64,000 nucleotides of DNA from Diacronema lutheri (Eukaryota; Haptophyta; Pavlovophyceae; Pavlovales; Pavlovaceae), in the NCBI GenBank assembly GCA_019448385.1, contig JAGTXO010000012.1, forward strand, positions 580,501-644,500, written 5' to 3'. Positions within the stretch are counted from its first letter, which is position 1; every line of letters begins with the position of its first letter. The notes beneath the pieces were generated by a model that saw only the letters and a list, made by a program, of their open reading frames with translations, was not told the origin of the DNA and made no database searches. Shown one piece after another: positions 57,625 through 64,000 of the stretch. The position numbers were made by a program, and so were the translations under genes.

Positions 57625-59625
57625 TCATATGTGCTGCAGGAGGCGGGCTGCCGCCCGGCGCTGCACCTCCACCACCCGGTCCTGCACGGTCGTGTGGAAG
57701 GGGGGAAGTGCGCGTGAGTGCTGCGCGGGCGCGGCCAACGCGGCACCGGCACAGAACAGCGCGGCGGAAGTACGGCATGGTGCCCACTGTCGGCCGCCAC
57801 CGCGGCTCCGCCGATGCAGGGGCAAGCGTTGGCACGCAATGGGCTGGCCATGCGCGCGCCGCCGCCCCATTTCGCGAGCGCACACGCGCAGAACGCCGCA
57901 CAGCGGGGCCGCAGCGCGCAGCAGCGCACCTGCGTCCGGTGTTTTCTCATCCGTGCGCGAGAAGAGGTTGCGCACCTTGATCCTCTCGAGCTGCTCGAGC
58001 AGTTGGTGCTTGCGCGTGAGCTGCTCCTTTGCGTTGGCCTTGCGCTCGCGCAGCAGCGCCTCGCGCTCGAGCCGGATCCTCTCAGCACGCGCGTCGTCTC
58101 GGGCAATTTTTTGGGCGACCTGCGGCGCTCGGCGGGAGTGAAGGGGGGGGGGGGGGTTGGGGTGGGGAGGGGCAAGGGTGAAGAAAGGGCGTGCGGAGCG
58201 TCGATGCGCGCCGCGTCGAGCTGCCGCTTGACCGCACGGCACGGGCGCAAGGAGCGCGCGCACGAGCTCCGTATGGTACTGCTGCGCACGTCGTAACGAT
58301 TCGCAGACCTCGACCTTGTCGGCCATCTTGAGCTCGTGCTCGAGCTTGCGCAGCGCAATCTCGCGTTGGCGCTTCGCATTGTTCTCAGCCATCACCTGCT
58401 GGCCGTCGCGCGCGCCATGGAGCATCTCGCGCATCCGCCCTTCCTCCTCGCGCAAGACCTGCGCCTTCTTCGCGCGCTTCGCGGCGGCGTTGGCCTCGCG
58501 CTCGCGCGCGTCGTCGGCAACCTTCTTGCGCAGCGCTGCTTCATGCGCCGCCGCGCGCTCCTCTGCCTCCCTGCTCTTGCGCTCAAACTCGACGACAGCC
58601 TGCTCCTGCTTCTCGGCGGTCTGCGCGAGCGCGGCGGCGATCCGCTCCTCCGCCTTCCGCCTGCGCTCGAGCAGCACTTCGGTGCGCGCGCGCTTGGCCT
58701 CGTCCACGCGCTGACGGACGACCTCCTCTGCCGCGCGCAGCTGCTCGAGCTTGTGCCGCTGCAGCTCGAGCCGCTCCTGCTCGCGCTGCTGCAGCTGCTC
58801 GCGCCGTGCCGCCTCGGCGGCCGCCGCGTCCGCGCGCAGCCGCTCGGCCTCGACGCGCCGCTTCTCCTCCTCCTCGCGCTCGTGTTCGAGCCGTCTGCGC
58901 TCGACGGCGAGCAAGCGCGCCGCGATTTCCTTCTGATGCTCCACCTCGCGCTCAGCCTTGAGCTTCTTGTCCAGCTCGATCGCCTGCGCCTTCTTGGCGG
59001 CCTCGTCGATCCTGCGCTTCCGCTCGGCGTCGCGCCATTCCCTTTGGCGCAGCTCTAGCGCCTCGCGCGCGGCGTTGTGCGAGAGCATGGAGGCGGCCTT
59101 GCGCTCCGCCTCGAGCAAGCGCTGCATCTCCTTCTGCCGCAACGCCTCCACCTTCTCGAGCCGCTGCCGCTCGAGCTCGAGGTAGGTCGAAGAGTCGTGC
59201 CCGCCCAGCCCCATCGACGCCGGGTCGCCGCCTGTCGTGCTCGCCTGGGACTTGATAAGCTGACGCTCCTGCTCGCGGATGTGCCTGTCACGCTCGCGCT
59301 CGATCAGCTCGATGTTGCGCGAGCGCTTCGCCACTGCGTGTCGGAGCTTCTTCTCGGCCACGGCGCGGTCAGTCGCCTTGTCGAGGAAGTCGTCGAGCAG
59401 CGACGGCTGCAGCGTCTGCGGGTCGATGCCGAGGCGCATGCATGCTTCGTACGAGCGCGGCGTGAGCGACTGGATGGGCTCGTTCAGCTCGCGCAGCTGC
59501 GTAATCGGCACGTTGCGGCGCAACGTGCCGATCTCTGCCATTTTTTTGTAACGCCACAGGTCTTCTCCCTCTGGATCCAGATCCAGATCCCGCCATCCTC
59601 CTTGGAGGGCGGAGAGCTTCTTCAT
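57625..59625 (-). CDS. Coiled-coil protein, CCDC177-like
   Basis: Exons 58309-59625 and 57625-58119 give about 603 residues. Near the N-terminus SLTPRSYEACMRLGIDPQTL matches the PRS-x-EAC-x-x-x-G signature of CCDC177 and related flagellar coiled-coil proteins. The rest is a continuous Arg/Glu/Ala/Gln single helix or coiled coil. The intron (GTCTGC...CGCAG) is phase 0 and carries a C14 run on the sense strand. After KTPDAG the open frame continues into arginine-rich sequence that looks intronic. A further intron (GTGCGC near 57932 to CAG near 57715) is likely, so the last 100 residues are unsure. It may be axonemal, given the dynein gene nearby. Confidence 0.62.
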   Translation of the reverse strand: MKKLSALQGGWRDLDLDPEGEDLWRYKKMAEIGTLRRNVPITQLRELNEPIQSLTPRSYEACMRLGIDPQTLQPSLLDDFLDKATDRAVAEKKLRHAVAKRSRNIELIERERDRHIREQERQLIKSQASTTGGDPASMGLGGHDSSTYLELERQRLEKVEALRQKEMQRLLEAERKAASMLSHNAAREALELRQREWRDAERKRRIDEAAKKAQAIELDKKLKAEREVEHQKEIAARLLAVERRRLEHEREEEEKRRVEAERLRADAAAAEAARREQLQQREQERLELQRHKLEQLRAAEEVVRQRVDEAKRARTEVLLERRRKAEERIAAALAQTAEKQEQAVVEFERKSREAEERAAAHEAALRKKVADDAREREANAAAKRAKKAQVLREEEGRMREMLHGARDGQQVMAENNAKRQREIALRKLEHELKMADKVEVCESLRRAQQYHTELVRALLAPVPCGQAAARRGAHRRSARPFFTLAPPHPNPPPPLHSRRAPQVAQKIARDDARAERIRLEREALLRERKANAKEQLTRKHQLLEQLERIKVRNLFSRTDEKTPDAGALLRAAAPLCGVLRVCAREMGRRRAHGQPIACQRLPLHRRSRGGGRQWAPCRTSAALFCAGAALAAPAQHSRALPPFHTTVQDRVVEVQRRAAARLLQHI
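58143..58170 (-). repeat. C-rich tract in the coiled-coil gene intron
   Basis: Fourteen consecutive C on the gene's sense strand (G on +, 58143-58156), plus shorter runs, about 20 bases before the acceptor. Confidence 0.8.
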
Positions 59626-59757
59626 CGGGCCTTGCGGGATCCCGCGGGAGGAGCGTCGGCTTGCGTCGGCGCGGCGGGCGGCACGTGGGCGTGCCGGCGG
59701 CTCTCGACCGGGGAGCCCGGCGGCGACCCCAGCAGCGCTACAAAGCGAGCGGGCGAA

Positions 59758-60885
59758 ATGGAGCGCGAGGGCGATCGGCAAGAGGATGGCCCGATGGATC
59801 TCGTACGGCACATGATCGTCGTGATCGAGAACCAGCAGGCGCAGATCGCACAGCTGCGCGAGGAGAACGCGACGCTCCGCGCGCGCCTTCCGACTGTGGT
59901 CGCCAGCGCGCCGGCGAGCAACGTGCGCGCGCACGTTGCTGAGTGCGGGGTGGCCGCGGTACGTGAGCACGGCGACGCGGTTGGCGTGGCCGAGGAAGGG
60001 CCAGGCGAGGGCGAGCACACGGCCGACGAGGCGGCGCGCATTACCGACGACGCGCTCGCCTCGCTCATTGACCTTGCGAACGCGCGCACGCACGTTGGCG
60101 CCGCGCCGCGCAACGCTGACGCACCGTTGTCGCTCAAGCGTCCGCTGCAGGCTGGCGCGGCTGGCAATGGCGCGTTGGTACGGCAGGTCTTCGCGCGGCT
60201 CGTGCCGGCGCACGTGGTGTTGCCGGTGGACTCTGCGCCCTTCGTCGCGGCGCAGCCCGTGCTCGCTCGGCCCGCGTGCGGCATGGCCGAGGGCGACGAC
60301 GGCGGCGCGCGCGCCGAGCCGACCGGCGACGAGCGCCGCTGCATCGTGTGCGGCACACGCGACACGCCCAAATGGAGAGCAGGCAATCAGTTGTGCAATG
60401 CGTGCGGCTTGCGATCCGCCAAGCAGGTGCGCAGCACGGCATGCTCCCGCGCTGAGCGCCCCCTCCCCCGCCCCCGCCCCCCTCTCTCTCTCTCTCTCTT
60501 CATGACGCGGCCCGGCGCGGCTGCGTGGCCGCTTGCACGCGCGCTCTCCAACGCCCGCGCCGCGCGCGCACTGCGCCCGTGCCGCGTCCCGCCGCGATTT
60601 TCGCAGGCCGTCGCCCACCGGGCATCGCCCGCGTTGAGCGCTGGCGCGTCCCACGCCTCGCCCGTCGCGCCCGCCAGCGCGGCCGCGCTGGTGCAGCTCG
60701 GCGCCAGCCGGCCGCACGCGACGGCCGCGGGGGCGCCGCAGCCCGCCGTTTCGCCCGGATCTCCACCCCAGGTGAAAGTGTTTGCACACCCGGTTGGGAG
60801 CGCAGGCCCTGGCGTCGGTCCGGATGGGGCGCCGCCGCCCGCGGCCCTGGCTGGGGCACACGTGCTCACAAGCGCCCAGATTTGA
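59758..60885 (+). CDS. GATA-type zinc finger protein with shortened finger
   Basis: Exons 59758-60426 and 60607-60885 give 315 residues. A short leucine-zipper-like helix (about 20-45: VVIENQQAQIAQLREENATL) is followed by disordered sequence. The finger at about 199-226 reads CIVCGTRDTPKWRAGNQLCN then ACGLRSAKQ. The order CxxC, TPKWR, LCNACGL is that of GATA factors, but only 14 residues separate the cysteine pairs instead of 17 to 20. The intron (GTGCGC...CGCAG, phase 0) follows the finger and contains C and CT runs. The tail is Ala/Pro-rich. Sequence-specific DNA binding is likely. The divergent coiled-coil gene starts 132 bp away. Confidence 0.82.
   Translation: MEREGDRQEDGPMDLVRHMIVVIENQQAQIAQLREENATLRARLPTVVASAPASNVRAHVAECGVAAVREHGDAVGVAEEGPGEGEHTADEAARITDDALASLIDLANARTHVGAAPRNADAPLSLKRPLQAGAAGNGALVRQVFARLVPAHVVLPVDSAPFVAAQPVLARPACGMAEGDDGGARAEPTGDERRCIVCGTRDTPKWRAGNQLCNACGLRSAKQVRSTACSRAERPLPRPRPPLSLSLFMTRPGAAAWPLARALSNARAARALRPCRVPPRFSQAVAHRASPALSAGASHASPVAPASAAALVQLGASRPHATAAGAPQPAVSPGSPPQVKVFAHPVGSAGPGVGPDGAPPPAALAGAHVLTSAQI
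60458..60500 (+). repeat. C-rich and CT-repeat tract in the GATA gene intron
   Basis: Broken C runs pass into a CT dinucleotide repeat on the sense strand, about 105 bases before the acceptor. Confidence 0.75.
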
Positions 60886-60917
60886 AAATTCGGTAACGAA
60901 CGTTAGCGGTTTTGGCC

Positions 60918-63900
60918 ATGGAGTCTGAGGGCCAGTCGGCCTTCAGCGCAGGGTTGGGCGGGGACGGGGTCCCTCGGGATACGACGGGCTCGATCAAGAG
61001 CCGCTTGTACTCGTACGGCGTGCAAAAGCCCAACGCGCTGCTCAACCGGCCGAGCGGCCTCAGGCCGCGGCCGCCCGGGATGGGCAGCACGCTCTCCGGC
61101 CGAGAGCCGGGGGCGCCGCCGGGCTCGCCGCTGCCCAAGGCGCTGCTGGGCAAGCCAATCTCGGGGACGGGGCGGCAGCCGGGCAGCGCGCAACCGGCGG
61201 ACTCGAGCCGCAGCTTTGGCGAGAACCTCGTCTCCTTTGGCAGCGCGCGGCCCGCCGCGCATGCGCACATGGCCGAGGCGAGCGCGGTGGGCGCGCACAT
61301 CGTGCCGATCCCGATCGCGCAGCTCAAGCGCAAGGCGGAGGCGGCAGAGCAGGCGAAGCTGCGGATCGCGGCCGAGTTCAAGCGGCAGCGCGAAGAGGAG
61401 GCCGCGCGCTCCAAGCGCAAGGGTGGCGTGGGCGGCACGTACGACGCGGCGCACTCGACCAAGGATGCGTCGCGCGCCGACGAGCGCGTCGCCGACGACA
61501 AGCAGATGCGGCGCAACGACCCGTTCTGGTACATCCACATGCTGCGCACCGAGCTGTCGAGCAACGAGTTTGCATACATGAACGTGGCCAACGCGGAGGG
61601 CACAAGCTTCGACCCGTACAACCTGCGCATCGTCCCGTTCCACGAGGTCAACCCGGCGAACCACTACACCATCTCGGAGGCTGGCGTCACGCACTCGTTT
61701 CGCAAGGGCAAGCAGGAGTTCGCCGAGTTCACGCCGCTCGAGCAGTGGGAGAACGAGTGCTACCTCTTCCAGGAGGTGATGGAGATCCCCTTCTTCAAAC
61801 GGTGCGCGCGAGCGGCGTGCGCGCGCCGCGGCGCGAACGGTGGTGTGCGCGCGCCGCGCGCTCACGCGCCGCCGCCGGCTGCGCGCCGCGCCCGCGCGCG
61901 CGCCATCCGCACGCACCGCCGCGCTGCGCCGCCGTTCGCGCCGCCGCGCAGGTACCACTCGTGGAAGTCGTACTACGTGTGGAGGAAGAACATCGTGTCG
62001 GACAAGATCTCCACGTGCAAGCATGTGCTCGAGGCGAACCTCTTCATCCTCAACCCGACGTTCCAGCCGTCGCTCATGCGCGTGCGCACGCTCTGCGTCG
62101 AGCTCTCGAAGGAGCGGCTGCACAACGTCGCGCCGAACAAGAGCTACACGCTCGCCGAGTTTGAGGACGCGCAGATCGCGCACAAGGCGCACACGTGCGC
62201 CAAGCTGGGCGTCTTCTTCGAGAATGTGCGCGTGGCGGTGCAGGAGGCGTGCGATCATGCCATCGCCATCTTCGAGGCGGAGATCGCCGCAGCGGACTCG
62301 GCCGCGGGCGAGACGCTCGCGCTCGGCGCGTCGAGCAGCGGCGGCGCGCCCAAGCGCTCCTTCTTGCAGCAGGCGCAGCTGCGCTCCGTGTGCAACAAGA
62401 TCACCAACTACATCCGCGTCGTCGACTCGATCGTGCTGTCCACGCTGCACGGCCTCCTGATGGCGTCGCTCGCCGACCTGCTCGCGCTGCTCGAGGCGTC
62501 GCCGGTCGGGCTGCGCGAAGAGGAGCCGGTGCCGACGGGCGATGAGGCGACCGCCGCAGTGCTCAAGGCGCACAAGGCGAACAAGTACACGCCCCTCTTT
62601 CTCGTTGAGGTCTTCTTCAACCAGGACGAGCAGGCGATCGAGTTTGCGCCCGCCGGCGCCGACTTCTCGGCCAAGATTGACGCGGCGATGGCCGAGTTTG
62701 TCGCAATGGTGCGGACGGTCGGCTCGCTCATCTCGCACGAGAGCCTGCGCGAGTATACGTCGCCGTTCATCAACGGCCGGCAGGACTCGGTCGAGATTTC
62801 GGAGGGCTTTGACATCGTCGGCCTGATCGAGGAGAACGACGACTACAACGACGCGGTCGAGGCGATCAAGGGCGCCTTCGACGCGCACTTTGCGGAGGTG
62901 GTCGAGTACGCGCGCATCTTCGAGCCGCACAAGGAGATCTACCTGCAGAACTCGCATGACTTTGACGCGCAGCTGCTGTGGGACGCGGAGCTGAGCACCT
63001 TCAAGGCGCATCTCGACCGCTTTGCGCAGCAGGAGGCGCTGCTCGACTCGATCCAGACGAAGACGACCATCGGCATCTTCTGCGCGATCGCGACGGCGCT
63101 GCGCGAGCTCTTCCTCCCCTCGCCGCGCTCGTGCCTCAAGCAGATCCACACGCTCATGCCGCAGATCGGTGCCGAGCTCAACGCCAAGCTGCTCAACGAG
63201 ACGCAGCACTCGTACGAGCGCCTCTCAAAGTCGCCCGCAAACGTGGCGGAGTTCGTCGACTTCTCAAACTTCCTCAACGAGACGAACGCGCGGCAGGCGG
63301 AGTTCGGCAACCGGTGGAGCGCGATCGAGGCGCTCTACAACCTGATGGCCGAGTACTCCGTGGCCGTGCCCGAGCAGGACGAGGCGAGCCGCAAGATGAT
63401 GGAGCAGTCGCTCGGCCAGCTCCGCTACCAGATCGCGGTCGTCGAGTCGGCGCAGGAGGAGAAGACGGTGCAGTTCACCGACGACATTGACAAGGGCATC
63501 TCGCACCTGCGCACGCGCGCCGACGAGCTCCTCGCCAGCGCCGAGGACCCGCGGCTCTTTGACGGCGGCACGGACGTGGCCGAGGCGATGGACGTGCTTC
63601 ACCGGCTCACGGCGACGCTCGACGAGCTCGTCGCCGACTCGAAGCGCTTCGGCGAGTACCAGGAGATCCTCAAGGTGCCGGTCACGCGCTACGACGAGGT
63701 CGACGCCGTCGTGTCCAACCTGCGCCTCAAGCGCTCGCTCTGGTCGTCACTCGACGACTGGGGCCGGCAGACGGACGAGTGGGTCGGCGCGCCCTTCGAG
63801 ATGCTCGTCGTCGACTCCATGAACGCGTACGTGCAGAAGATCGACAAGGTGTGCAAGCAGTGCGAGAAGGGCATGCCCGACAACACTGTCCTTCCCATTC

Positions 63901-64000
63901 TCAAGGAGAAGGTCGACACGTTCAAGGCGATCGTGCCGGTGATCGACGCGCTGCGCAACCCGGCGCTGCGCGAGCGTCACTGGAGCCAGATCGAGGACAC
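60918..64000 (+). CDS. Axonemal inner-arm dynein heavy chain, DNAH6-like, 5' part
   Basis: Exons 60918-61801 and 61952 to beyond the window edge; about 977 residues are visible of an expected 4000 or more. This is the tail and start of the linker; no AAA motor module is in view. Diagnostic stretches are FDPYNLRIVPFHEVNP, EFTPLEQWENECYLF, SYYVWRKNIVSDKISTCKHV, LEANLFILNPTFQPSL and, at the edge, LRNPALRERHWSQIED, which marks the linker of all dyneins. The best fit is the single-headed inner-arm group including DNAH6. The phase 2 intron (GTGCGC...CGCAG) is 150 nt long and open in frame, but its Arg/Ala/Pro translation interrupts a conserved FKRYHSWK join. It confirms a motile axoneme together with IFT46. 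Confidence 0.92.
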   Translation, partial: MESEGQSAFSAGLGGDGVPRDTTGSIKSRLYSYGVQKPNALLNRPSGLRPRPPGMGSTLSGREPGAPPGSPLPKALLGKPISGTGRQPGSAQPADSSRSFGENLVSFGSARPAAHAHMAEASAVGAHIVPIPIAQLKRKAEAAEQAKLRIAAEFKRQREEEAARSKRKGGVGGTYDAAHSTKDASRADERVADDKQMRRNDPFWYIHMLRTELSSNEFAYMNVANAEGTSFDPYNLRIVPFHEVNPANHYTISEAGVTHSFRKGKQEFAEFTPLEQWENECYLFQEVMEIPFFKRCARAACARRGANGGVRAPRAHAPPPAARRARARAIRTHRRAAPPFAPPRRYHSWKSYYVWRKNIVSDKISTCKHVLEANLFILNPTFQPSLMRVRTLCVELSKERLHNVAPNKSYTLAEFEDAQIAHKAHTCAKLGVFFENVRVAVQEACDHAIAIFEAEIAAADSAAGETLALGASSSGGAPKRSFLQQAQLRSVCNKITNYIRVVDSIVLSTLHGLLMASLADLLALLEASPVGLREEEPVPTGDEATAAVLKAHKANKYTPLFLVEVFFNQDEQAIEFAPAGADFSAKIDAAMAEFVAMVRTVGSLISHESLREYTSPFINGRQDSVEISEGFDIVGLIEENDDYNDAVEAIKGAFDAHFAEVVEYARIFEPHKEIYLQNSHDFDAQLLWDAELSTFKAHLDRFAQQEALLDSIQTKTTIGIFCAIATALRELFLPSPRSCLKQIHTLMPQIGAELNAKLLNETQHSYERLSKSPANVAEFVDFSNFLNETNARQAEFGNRWSAIEALYNLMAEYSVAVPEQDEASRKMMEQSLGQLRYQIAVVESAQEEKTVQFTDDIDKGISHLRTRADELLASAEDPRLFDGGTDVAEAMDVLHRLTATLDELVADSKRFGEYQEILKVPVTRYDEVDAVVSNLRLKRSLWSSLDDWGRQTDEWVGAPFEMLVVDSMNAYVQKIDKVCKQCEKGMPDNTVLPILKEKVDTFKAIVPVIDALRNPALRERHWSQIED

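Overview
The window is nuclear DNA from a eukaryotic alga with compact, very GC-rich genes, most likely a haptophyte. Several points support this. Plastid-type enzymes are encoded: IspG with the large plant-type insertion, a lycopene cyclase and a plant-type ketol-acid reductoisomerase. Several of these proteins start with an ER signal peptide followed by a basic, Ala/Arg-rich stretch, the bipartite presequence of red-derived complex plastids. IFT46 and an axonemal dynein heavy chain imply a motile flagellum. The extreme density and base composition would fit a pavlovophyte-like haptophyte, but that last step is a guess.

Layout. 1-13 kb: a double TM2 protein, a phospholipase C, ketol-acid reductoisomerase, a golgin-like coiled coil, LSm5, a DUF1279 protein, a DUF2237 protein head-to-head with a hairpin-like protein, and a two-GAF-like protein. 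13-25.7 kb: PI4-kinase III beta, POLE2, a tRNA-Arg(UCU), a GT29 sialyltransferase-like protein, IspG, the TFIIH subunit TFB5, an orphan IQ-motif protein and a RING-BRCT protein. 26-41 kb: RMC1, VPS33, IFT46, the AP-1/2 beta adaptin, the complex I ESSS subunit and a low-complexity coiled-coil protein. 41-53 kb: NAP1, a small orphan, a BET bromodomain protein, a broken YJU2 copy, lycopene cyclase, an F-box/ApaG protein, an XRCC4-like protein, TAF7 and EIF1AD. 53-64 kb: a divergent kinase, an MRS2/CorA magnesium transporter, a coiled-coil protein, a GATA-type finger protein and the 5' part of a dynein heavy chain.

Genes lie tens to a few hundred bases apart. Ten divergent pairs have start codons less than 180 bp apart, two of them essentially touching. 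I placed about 32 introns from reading frame and family conservation. Nearly all begin G[T/C]GCGN or GTGTGN instead of GTRAGT, three begin with GC, and five carry long sense-strand C-rich tracts. Membrane trafficking and phosphoinositide genes are numerous (PLC, PI4KB, golgin, VPS33, RMC1, AP beta), and DNA replication, repair and chromatin genes form a second theme (POLE2, RING-BRCT, XRCC4-like, NAP1, BET, TFB5, TAF7). Three of the latter have E2F-like sites close to their start codons. No CRISPR array, prokaryotic mobile system or retroelement was recognised. All family calls are from memory of conserved motifs, without database searches.
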